A stretch of DNA of 64,000 nucleotides from Cricetomys ansorgei. Its lineage: Eukaryota; Chordata; Mammalia; Rodentia; Nesomyidae. The notes beneath the pieces are model-generated. The model did no database searches and was not told the origin of the DNA. It saw only the letters and a program-made list of their open reading frames with translations. This document shows, one piece after another, positions 55,016-64,000 of the stretch. The stretch is from contig JAMJFZ010003581.1 in NCBI GenBank assembly GCA_026225945.1, positions 7,878,501-7,942,500 of the forward strand. The letters run 5' to 3'. The translations under genes and the position numbers were made by a program. Positions within the stretch are counted from its first letter, which is position 1, and every line of letters starts with the position of its first letter.

Positions 55016-57174
55016 TAACTTGAGGACAGGTGAGATGACACATCTAAATTCCATCTTTGTCAAGAGCCACCTAAAGCTCATATGCTGGAGGTTCATGTTC
55101 CCAAAAATGACAAAAGCAAATTAGTGTCTGTACTGGTGGCTTCTGCTATTTCTCAAATTTGCCACCAGATGACAGCAGTTGACAACAGGAAAGACAGTGC
55201 AGCCCCAAGAGAGGAATCTTTCCTTCATTTGAAGCATCAAGAGTGTCTTTTCACAGCATCTGTGAAGCACATGCATGTGGGGGCCTCCCCAACAACCCAA
55301 TCAATGACTTTCCTATCTGGAACGTGGTGGAAAGAGAGAAACAGATTTCTTCACCTATCACCAAGTTGAGCAAACACTTCTGCAACAAATGACAGGTAAT
55401 CAGAAAACATACTTATTTAACAAAGTTATGTGACAAGAAAGCCTTCAGAAATGAAGACTCAAATATGCAAGGAAACTGTACGTGTTTGTGCTAAGTCTTG
55501 TGAAAACCCATAGATACATGCAGGGAAGCACAACAGGAGAAGAAACATACTGAAAAAAAAATGCAATATGAGCTAATGGTAAAAATGGTACTCAGAGAGG
55601 CCTCTTTGTGCTGATTGCTTCTTCGTACTATGGTCCTTCCCACAGGCACAGGACACTTAAAGACCTTCTAGAGAAAAGAGGAAGTCATAGACCTTTATGG
55701 TTTTTCCATTTTATTTCAAATGCAAGGAGTTATAGTTTCTGTGACTGATCGACAGAAAAGAGAAATTCCAGTTTCTATAATCTATTTAGAGGAAAGAGCA
55801 AAATAGAAAGGGAGTAGGGGCATCTACAGACCCTGCTTCTAAGCCAGCCTAATCTCCTTCATTGGCAATTAGGCATGCCAAGGCACCATATTTGGATAGT
55901 CATGTCAGGGTCCCAATAACTCCCACTTTACAACGTATGCTGCCAGTGAGGATTTCAACACAGAAGAACACACTATTAATATGTATGTTATTGCTGGGCA
56001 CTTTGAGGTAATAATGCCACTGAGAGATTAGGATTATAGAAGTTTCCCCAAAACTAGATTTTCACCATGGATATGCCCACCAGAAGAGGCAACTGTCCAC
56101 AAAGTATGACCCCATACACTTGCAAAAAGATAAACAAATCCAGAGAACAGTCTTGAATGACTTTGGCTTACTTTTCACTGATTTTAGTTCTGTATCTTTT
56201 ATTTTAAAAAAAAGAAAACACAGCATGAATTTCTGTCTTTATCATCTTTATCTGTCCAGTTCAGCACAGCTTTATAGCAGACCTTCTGGACCTTATCTTG
56301 CAAAGCAGAAATTCTAACCCATTAAAAAATAGCTTCCCATTTCCCCTCCTCCCTGTTCCAGAGAACAGTGCCAGAGAAGCACTAAAGAGTAAATGGAGGG
56401 GCTTATATAGAACAGGGAGTTGCCTGAGTCTGATATAAACCCTTTGCATCTTAAGTAATGCTGCCAGTGGCTGGATGCAGCCCTTATGAGAGCAAGGGAG
56501 CATGAGAAGAAAGGCTGCCACGGAAAAGTGGGAGGAAAACAACAGCCTCCTAAATTCATGAACCCTAGCCCCATAGGTCTGAGATCTGCTACAGGGCAGC
56601 AGATTGCCCCAGCTAGATGTTCACTGAGAGTGAGAAATAAGGATAGCAAAGCATAGATTCAAATTCTGTCTCTGCCATTTGTCTCTCTTTTCCCTAGATT
56701 TCTTTATCCTCTCTTCATCTTACTCTGCTGAGATGGAACCAATTGCACCTTCCAGAGAGAAACATAAATGAGGGGGAACTTTAACCAGTGAATGCTCAAA
56801 CACATTAGCCACCACTAATAGCAGTTTTACTACTACATAAATATGTCAGGTTCGGAGGATATGGTGAAGAACAGCCTAGAGAAGTCAGTTCACAGATCTC
56901 AGATACAGAAAAGGGAAGAGGCGTATTATGAGCATGAAGAATACAGAGCAACCAAAAGGCCGTGGGTTTCCATGGGAGGGGTCCCAACGCGGTGAGAAGA
57001 AAGCAAAGGCTGCCCTTGGAACACTAAACTCTCAGCTTGGAATTAAAAGATGGTAAGCACAGTTGACGTGGAATGTCTTCCACATAGACAATTACCCACT
57101 GTGTCTTGGCTATTGGAGACTGAGTGTAGCTACTGTTATAAAAAAAGGGGCTGATGGTGCCGAGGGCATTGTAT
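55016..57174. other. Mostly unrecognised (2.2 kb)
   Basis: A weak MIR-like segment (GATTCAAATTCTGTCTCTGC) lies at 56657-56676. Open frames such as 55082-55369 plus and 56314-56649 minus lack domains. No other element recognised. Confidence 0.35.
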
Positions 57175-57350
57175 GTGTCAAACACTTTTAAGTATTGAGT
57201 GTATAAGGCGTTCACTCTTCATAATACCACCCATGAACTTCAGTGACTATCCCGCTGATAGATTTTAAAACAAGCAAACTGAGGCCCAATGGGATTAAAC
57301 AAACGCCACAGTCCTGCATCCAGTCCACTAGTTGGTGGACTTTCCAGAGG
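57175..57350 (-). mobile_element. MIR SINE
   Basis: GGCGTTCACTCTTCATAATA, GATTTTAAAACAAGCAAACT, GAGGCCCAATGGGATTAAAC and GCCACAGTCCTGCATCCAGT follow antisense MIR. Confidence 0.6.
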
Positions 57351-57596
57351 AGAATTGTTGTGAACTACTAGCTCTATTTGCTAGAAATAAACTTTCTCTA
57401 ATACAAGTTGGGAAATCCCTCAAAAAGTGTACCAATAAAGATATAAATGGCACCTAAAGTCAACGTTCTTGCCCCAAAGTTTCAGAGTCTGGGAATGATT
57501 CAGCGGTTTCCCAAAATTCCCCAGGACACCATATAGAAAAATCCTACAGCAAATAGAATCAGGGCTAATCAATTGTTATTAAGAACAGTCTTTTGT

Positions 57597-57745
57597 CAAA
57601 GAGGCATGGTGGCACACTCCTATAATCCCAGCATTAAGATGGCTGAAAGAGGAGGATCACAAGTTTCAGACCAATGTGGGTTACACAGCGAATTCCAGGA
57701 CAAGCTCAGGCTTCAGCTGCAGCATGAGAGTCTGTCTCAGCAATG
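57597..57745 (+). mobile_element. B1-like SINE, diverged
   Basis: GAGGCATGGTGGCACACTCC, TATAATCCCAGCATTAAGAT and TCACAAGTTTCAGACCAATG followed by GAGAGTCTGTCTCAG form a B1-like unit in sense; the tail has become the next TC repeat. Confidence 0.82.
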
Positions 57746-57775
57746 GTCTCTCTCTCTCTCTCTCTCCCTCTCTCT
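57746..57775. repeat. (TC)n microsatellite
   Basis: About 14 TC units with one CC interruption, at the 3' end of the B1-like element. Confidence 0.95.
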
Positions 57776-58106
57776 GTCCATCAAGGCACTCTAAAGCAAG
57801 CTGCCTGCACGACAGCTACTAGCTATGTGTACCCACGAGTACATGAAATGTGGCTAACAGGACCAAGGAGCTGAATTTCAAATTTAATTAATATTAATTA
57901 GTGGCATTTTAACTTTAAATTGAAGTAGTGTAAAATATTCCTTTGTTATATGCAATGTACCATTTCAGTAAAACATTTCTCTCTAATCACTACTTCATTT
58001 ATTGTAGTGAGTGAATTAGTACCAAATGCCATTTCTGATGTCTTATAATAATATTTTACACTATTAAATGTTGACATGATATGTCTTTTTAGCTATGGCT
58101 GAGAAA
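57776..58106. other. No feature recognised
   Basis: AT-rich spacer. Confidence 0.35.
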
Positions 58107-58225
58107 GATAATAGATTATTTAACTCACACTTATAATCCAAGCACCAGGAAGCTGAGACAACAGTATTGTTACGAGTTCCAGGCCAGCCTGAGCTACAGT
58201 GTGAGACCATATCAAATTATATATG
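58107..58225 (+). mobile_element. B1-like SINE remnant
   Basis: ACTTATAATCCAAGCACCAG, GAAGCTGAGACAACAGTATT and GAGTTCCAGGCCAGCCTGAG then TGTGAGACCATATC are B1-like in sense. Confidence 0.8.
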
Positions 58226-59558
58226 TAAATTCATTTTTACCTGTCTCTTTTCACTTAAAAAAAAAAAGGCGAAATTACATATGCAGCTCACATTCTGTCT
58301 CCTGCACAGGTCTTATTTAAAGGAGCCCTCAACGTTACATTAGAAGACTCATGGAGGATTCAGACCCTTACACATACTTTTCAACACTACATCCTCCCTT
58401 GGGCTTTCGCTATAGAGGTATTGGAGCTTCAATAAGACAGAAAGAGTGGCTCATATTTTCAGAGCTCAAATGGCCACATCCTTGTGTTAGAGTGAAAAAA
58501 TAATAACTAAGGTGTCCAACAACAGAAAACTTGTCAATCATAAGCTACTTAACCTTGACCAAGATCTATAATCCTTTGCATGTGCTTTGTCACTTAAGAG
58601 TGGCCTAGAAGCTTCCTGGCACGCACTAATAGAGTAGTTGCACAATCAAGTCAACTATCAGAGCCTGTTCATTTGCAGGTCTCAAGAAAGCAGGCCATAC
58701 TCGCAGATTTAGTAAGATAGCTTCAGAGATGCTCTTAGTGACAAGAGGGAGAGACTGTGGATGAAGATTGGAAGAGTCAGGACAGGAGCCTCACCCTAAG
58801 AAAGACAAGTTCTGGGGACTCATTCATTGCCATCAGCCCTTCAACTTTATTGCTCACGCATCTCATTCCTTACTTGCATCCCATGATCTCGGCAAGCATC
58901 GACATGGATCTGCACTGCAGCAAAATACCCACCAGAGATCTAAAACCCACTCATTCACTCAACCAGCCTTTAATGCACCCACAAGACTATGATAAGTGCT
59001 AGGGGCATGGTATGAACAATACTGGAAAACTGCCTGCCCTTAGGGAGCTTAAATTCCAACCAGAGAAGAGATACTTAAGAATGTGCTGTCCAGGTAATAC
59101 TTAATTTGGTACAAAGTCTGTAGATAAAATATTAAGTGTAAAGAGGGCCCAGGGAAGAACTACCTGCCCTGTCTAAGTGAAATGTCTGTAATGTGTGAGA
59201 TGCCAGAGCAGCTTAGAGGTGAAGAAATGAGATCCTGAGTGTAAACTGTTGAGTTCAAAAAGCAACTGTAATGCCTACTGGCAGAGTGACTTGGGGCACA
59301 TTGAGCATAATGATCTTCATTTTTCTCACCTAAAAATAGAGTTGGTATAAGAATGAAGAAGACTCTTGTCCAAGATAGTTTGCAGGGAGTAAGTCGATTA
59401 ATACAGAACAACAATCAACATATTAGAAAACCTAGCAAGTAGCAAGGACTACCCCCTAGAACCCAGTAGCATCAGAGTCCAGTGAACAATGAAGATCACT
59501 CTGGTATAATCATTTTCAGTTGATCCACTTTAGAGATTTTATTTTTATTATTCAGTTT
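58226..59558. other. Mostly unrecognised; ancient repeat start inside
   Basis: At about 58960-59090, AAGTGCTAGGGGCATGGTAT, ACTGCCTGCCCTTAGGGAGC and TTAAATTCCAACCAGAGAAG resemble the old repeat type seen at 7760. A poly-A run is at 58257-58268. No gene. Confidence 0.4.
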
Positions 59559-59665
59559 GATGTTTTGTGTTTGTTTGTCTTTTGAAACAGTGTCTTGCTA
59601 TATAGCCTGGGCTGGTTCTTAACTCACATTCCTTCTGTTTCAGCTTCCCAGTGTGATTCTAGATA
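59559..59665 (-). mobile_element. B1-like SINE, antisense
   Basis: TTTGTTTGTCTTTTGAAACA, GTGTCTTGCTATATAGCCTG, GGCTGGTTCTTAACTCACAT and TTCAGCTTCCCAGTGTGATT are antisense B1 with a missing head. Confidence 0.82.
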
Positions 59666-59983
59666 GTCGTCACAATGCCAGACTTGGAGAATTTCCCCAC
59701 TCCTGGCTATCAGATTGCCTTGAGAGCCAGAGCCATGGTCTCGCATTCTGGATCCATCCCCTTATAAATATTAAGAATCTTCCAGATAGTACTAAGTATC
59801 ATCATGGAAACATTTCCATACATTTGCAGATCCAGAAAAATAGCTAGTATTTCACAGAAGAAAACATACAAGGTAATAAACAAGAGAAAAATTTCCAGCT
59901 ATATCATTCTTCTAAGAAAAGCAAATTATAAGAGGTAGACCCAATACGTTGTGTGTCAATTATAAAGGTATCTGTTGTGATTG
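59666..59983. other. No feature recognised
   Basis: Short spacer before the solo LTR. Confidence 0.35.
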
Positions 59984-59988
59984 GTGGC

Positions 59989-60402
59989 TGCCCTAGTTAG
60001 AGTTTCTATGGCTGTGATGAAACACCATGACCAAAAGCAAGACGGGAAGAAAAGGGTTTATTTGGCTTACACCTCCATATCTTAGTCCTTCACTGAAGGA
60101 AGTCAGAACAGGAGCTATAACAGGGCAGGGACCTGGAAGCAGAAGCTAATGAAGATGCCATGAGGAAGTGCTGCTTACTGACTTGCTTCTCATGAATATC
60201 TCAGCCTACTTTCTTATAGAACCCATGACTACCACCCCAGGACCCATGATGAGCAGAGCCTTCTACCACCAACCATTAATTAAGGAAATGTTCTAACAGA
60301 CTTGCCTACAGCCCAATCTTAAGAAGGCACTTTCTCAATTGAGGTTCCCTCTTTTCAGATGACTCTAGCTTGTATCAAGTTGACACAAAACTAGCCAGCA
60401 CA
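59989..60402 (-). mobile_element. Solo LTR, MaLR/ERVL-like, with perfect 5-bp duplication
   Basis: A 414-bp element bounded by TG (59989-59990) and CA (60401-60402). GTGGC lies directly on both sides (59984-59988, 60403-60407). On the minus strand it begins TGTGCTGGCTAGTTTTG and carries an AATAAA poly(A) signal (plus TTTATT at 60057-60062) near its end, so sense is minus. Its terminal block (CATGGTGTTTCATCACAG on minus) resembles that of MT-type LTRs. No internal viral sequence flanks it. I am sure it is an LTR; the exact family name is not verified. Confidence 0.88.
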
Positions 60403-60407
60403 GTGGC

Positions 60408-60724
60408 AATGCTGCTTCTTTCAGAATATTTTCCGAGAGGTTCTGGTTTTACAAGGCATGTAGAAATGGCATTTGCTCTACAGTTCCTCCATACAAATAA
60501 CATTAAGCACAGGTAACTGTCTTTAGATGCCCAGGATTCCAGTTGGACATGCATTTAAAGGACAGCTGCTGATCATGGAACCTCTAATCAAGCCTGTAAC
60601 CCCAAGGTTTAAGAAAACAGGAACTGTTCTCTCTTATCTGTCCTATGAACACATTGTGGTGGGTTTACAGTATGCACAAGGAACACTGCCCTTGTTCCTC
60701 TTACACTTTTAAATGTAATATCTT
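60408..60724. other. No feature recognised
   Basis: Short spacer; a 61-codon open frame (60527-60712) has no domain. Confidence 0.35.
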
Positions 60725-61800
60725 GCTAATTCTTTATGATTTTCACATAATTTGTTTTGAGCATATTCACCCTCCATTCCTCCCAGACCCAATCTGCAGC
60801 TGCCCCCACAAGCTTCATGTTCTTTTTTCAAATAACCCACTTAGTCTAATTTGTGCTTCCCATACATTCATAATCATGAAGCCATCCATTTGAGTGTGAT
60901 CAACTTAGAGGAGTCACATCCTTAAAGTAAACCAACTCTCCCTTTCCTAGACGCCATCAACTGTCTCTAGCTCCTCACTTACTGATGGGGGCTCACAAGC
61001 CTCTGCCTGCTCCATGTCAGAATACCAGTTGACTTGATCTTGTGCTAGCAACAACAGCTACTCTGAGTCCATGAGTGCAATGATCCTGTCCTATCCAGAA
61101 AACTGTTTCACTCTGATTCTTCCCAACCTCTGACCCTTACCCCTGGATGGTCTGTAAACCTTGGTGGCAGGGGTGTGATATAAATATCCCATTTGTGACC
61201 TTTGTTCTCTGAACTTTGATCAGCTGTGAGTTTCTTGTCAATCATGGTCCTCTGTACAAAAACAAAAACAAAAATATCAGTTTGAGAACTAGACTAATCT
61301 ATGGGTATGTAGACACAAATTTAGAAGGCAGTTTGATACTATATCTATTATGTATTTTATTAGTAGTAGGTTCACTCCTGAGACCTGTGAGCTCCCAACC
61401 ATGGATTCTTGATTAGATTTACATTACCAGGAATCTATTTCCTCCTGCAGAATGGGCCTTAAATCAGGAAGTGGTTGGTTATCGCTGTAACATTCCTGCC
61501 ACTGTTGCTTCTATAGACATATCTTGTCACACTGGCCCCCAGCAGCATTCATAGCACTTTCCCATGCTACCTAACCTAGAGCACAGGGAGGAGTCTTCCT
61601 GGCCAGGATCAACTTGATTTCTTCATGTCCAGTGATCAAAGTATGTGGTGTCTTCAACAATAGTATCTTACTAAGTTGTTATGGACAACCAAGACCAGTG
61701 GCAAAAGCTTTTATTGTTTTAAGAGTCTCTTGGACATCTCTGACCACCAGCTTGGGGGTCGTATCTCACACCTGTCACTGGGCTTTGTATTAGACCACTT
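60725..61800 (-). mobile_element. L1 3'UTR, antisense, long copy
   Basis: TTTGAGCATATTCACCCTCC, TTTGTGCTTCCCATACATTC, CCTTAAAGTAAACCAACTCT, GGGGTGTGATATAAATATCC, AATCTATGGGTATGTAGACA, GAATGGGCCTTAAATCAGGA, GTGGTTGGTTATCGCTGTAA and CTTGATTTCTTCATGTCCAG appear in the order of the rodent L1 3'UTR in antisense. Same family as the copies at 11.4-14.6 kb. No ORF2. Confidence 0.88.
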
Positions 61801-62796
61801 GTGTAAGGTAACCCCAATTAAACTCATTTATATGAGTGAATAAACATATCACCACCTCAAATGTAGAATGGATCTCTTAAAGAAAAGCCCTGTTTGAAAG
61901 AAATGAGTGCTGAGACATATTTCAGGTGAGGCAAGTTCTATATTGACACTACAGTGGGGGCTTTTGGGCTTAATTCTCAGTCTCAGCAAACCATAGAGTA
62001 TAAGATAAATTATTAATATCATGAGCAGTCAAACAGACAAACAGCAGCATGATGTGAGTTCTGAGGAGACTTCAAGCCCACATGTAGAGTGAAGGTCCCT
62101 TCTTGTAGGTTTCAGAGGAACAGGAAAGTTTCATGCCACTTAGTTAATGAGTAGTCTGAGCTGTCCCTAATTCTAGGTAACAGGGAGGGAAAAGACAGTT
62201 CCATATTCCAGGGGAGAAAGTGTGACTTTGACATGTGAGAGAGGAAGGGAACATTTAGTTAAGGTTTGCCCACTATACTGGTGGAGGATAAACCACCATG
62301 TATAACTCTCTATGCCTTAGAGTCTGGTAAATGTGCTTGTACACTTCCTTGAGGAAATAAGAATTTTGGCACCTGCCATTCTTATGAAATCAAAGTACTT
62401 GGGGAATCTATTACAGAGCCATAGATAGGCTCCTGGTAGGGGTATTGTCATGTCCTTCACAACACCCAAAAGGAAGAGGCTGTTGTGCTTTGGTTAGTCC
62501 CAGCCCCAAACCAAACACTAATTGAACTTGGTTTCACCAGTCTCCATCTTACTTTGGGTTCCTTCAGCATCAGGTTCTAAAGTGTTTTTCACTCATCTTC
62601 ATCTACATAAAATTAAGAAGGATGGAATACAGCTTCCCAAGAATACTCTCAGAGCCTCAGAAGACAGTTTCCAGCATGAGATCACATCCATTAGTGTGAT
62701 GACTGGGAACACACACTGAAAACTATAGCCTTCAGGTCCCTGTTCTGTTGTCTATACTGGTCACACCAACTGAGGAAGTGGAAAAACTGGTGAGTA
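61801..62796. other. No feature recognised
   Basis: No gene or repeat recognised. Confidence 0.35.
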
Positions 62797-62962
62797 GACT
62801 GATGGGTGGATGGGTGGATGGATGGACGGGAGATGGACAGACAGATGATGATGTTGATGATGAGGAGGAGGAAGAGTAGAGGAGGAGGATAGATACCAGA
62901 AAGATAGATGATCAATAGCCAGGCAGGGAGACAGACAGACAGACAGACAGGCAGGCAGATAA
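62797..62962. repeat. Compound GGAT/GATG/GGA/GACA tandem repeat
   Basis: Successive purine-biased blocks: (GGTG/GGAT)n at 62802-62830, (ATG/GAT)n near 62844-62862, (GAG)n near 62862-62888, (AGAT)n and (GACA)n at 62931-62950 followed by GGCA. The open frames on minus are by-products. Confidence 0.92.
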
Positions 62963-63342
62963 TGTTCCATGAATGTGACAACCAGAGAATAATTGATTTC
63001 TGCAGAGATCCAGGCTCCCCTCCCTAGCCAAAGTGTCCATTAAGCTCTACTGCATATCTGTGTCTATACGAAGCACCTGTCTAAGGTTCTCTCTGGCTGG
63101 AGATGAGTTTCCCACCTGTGGCAAATGTTTTGTCAACCACTTCCTTGATTGCTGTCTACTCATCATCTCCAGCAGAGGCTGTGTTTAGCCTAGATGGGGC
63201 CCTGGCTCCCCATATATCACTCTTGGGTATGAAGCTGCCCACATTTGGTTACAAAGGCTTATGTAGCAGATTTTAACAAATGAAACAGTCACAAGGATTC
63301 TACGAGATCTGCATAGGCCTACACAAAGCACATAACTAATTT
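62963..63342. other. No feature recognised
   Basis: Short spacer. Confidence 0.35.
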
Positions 63343-63493
63343 GGTTTATTTCTCATTCTTTAGAACCAGGTTTTACTCTGTAGCCTAAGCTGTCCTAAAA
63401 TTATGTAGCCCAGTCTGGCCTCAAATACATAATGGTTCTCTTTTATGTATGCCTACTTCTGGGATCACAGGTGTGAGCCATCACACCCAGTTT
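63343..63493 (-). mobile_element. B1-like SINE, antisense, diverged
   Basis: TAGAACCAGGTTTTACTCTG, TAGCCTAAGCTGTCCTAAAA, CCCAGTCTGGCCTCAAATAC and CAGGTGTGAGCCATCACACC are antisense B1, with an insert-like TTTTATGTATG in the middle. Confidence 0.85.
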
Positions 63494-64000
63494 ATAAAGC
63501 ACATAACTAATTGCAAAGGTGAGAGATGGAACTGTATCTAACCTTCTCCAGAAAGGAAAGCATCCTAAAGGGATAGCTAACAGGTACATATTGAACATTC
63601 ACTGTTTGTGCTTTGCACAATGCTTAGAACAAAACTTAATAAACTTAACCAGAAAGAAACAACAAAAAAAAAACACCATGAAAAAATCTAAATCAACATA
63701 CATATACACAGATATGTTGTGACATACATATGCATGTATATATTCATACATAAATAATATGCACAATCGAAACACAATACCATGAGCAAAATAAAAGCAA
63801 TCACATCACACTGAGGAAGAATAACGCAGTTCAAGGATCTATAGGCATGCTGGCCAAGATTTAGTGGTGTGAAGAGAAGAAATAGATTTGGCTTTGGCAG
63901 CATCTACATGCTTTTCTTCTCTTTTAAAAATATAGTGACTTACAGTACGCACATACCATTTAGACGTCAGACTCCAGACCACACTTTTATTCTTCAAGAT
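63494..64000. other. No feature recognised to the right edge
   Basis: Includes an A-rich stretch near 63660-63675 and CATATA-type short repeats at 63690-63765. No gene. Confidence 0.35.

Noticed and set aside
1..64000. CRISPR arrays, operons, bacterial or phage genes
   Set aside because: All regular repeats are microsatellites or mammalian transposons; there are no spaced repeats with unique spacers and no long prokaryote-like frames.

Overview
This window looks like intergenic or intronic DNA from a muroid (mouse-like) rodent. The evidence is the repeat content: B1 SINEs, B2/B3-type and long tRNA-headed rodent SINEs, L1 3' ends of rodent type, two copies of a rodent hAT-type element (URR1-like), rodent MT-type LTRs and many long (CA)n/(TG)n tracts. 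They sit over an older mammalian layer of MIR, L2, MER5-like and L1M-like remnants. I see no copy of the ID SINE core that is common in rat. Three separate B1 copies share a GTTACAACA variant in the right half, which may be useful for placing the species. I could not identify the species further.

No protein-coding gene, rRNA, tRNA gene or CRISPR array can be supported. The open reading frames in the window are short. They lie in simple repeats, on the antisense strand of transposons, or inside a decayed L1 ORF2. The only recognisable protein homology is the broken L1 ORF2 C-terminal region near 2.9-4.0 kb.

Layout. 0-5 kb: LTR-like fragment at the left edge, a CpG-rich candidate solo LTR (about 1.0-1.5 kb), then an L1 3' end with an internal poly-T. 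7-10 kb: ancient repeats and an old antisense L1 split by a URR1-like element. 11-15 kb: a long TG tract joined to a B1, then two antisense L1 3'UTR copies in direct order; the second is split by an unclassified insertion of about 1.17 kb flanked by 9-bp direct repeats, and that insertion itself contains a B1. 17.7-22.5 kb: three sense-strand L1 3' ends. 22.7-25.1 kb: long SINEs and a B1 with an internal 29-bp duplication. 27-37 kb: MIR, L2, MER5-like, B1 and a purine-rich tract. 37.5-38.3 kb: a CpG-enriched block of unknown nature. 40.6 kb: a GAAA/GGAA microsatellite. 44.6-47.1 kb: B1s, URR1 and an L1. 49.3-50.3 kb: the 3' part of an endogenous retrovirus on the minus strand. 53-55 kb: a SINE cluster followed by an LTR inserted inside another LTR. 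60-62 kb: an intact-looking solo LTR with a perfect 5-bp target-site duplication, then another antisense L1 3'UTR.

The biology visible here is the history of transposon insertion. The best-supported points are the nested LTR at 54.3-54.9 kb, the solo LTR at 60.0-60.4 kb, the 12.7-13.9 kb insertion and the B1 with a perfect 10-bp duplication at 28.7 kb. I found no sign of an undescribed gene system. Repeat family names come from memory of consensus sequences and were not checked by a database search.
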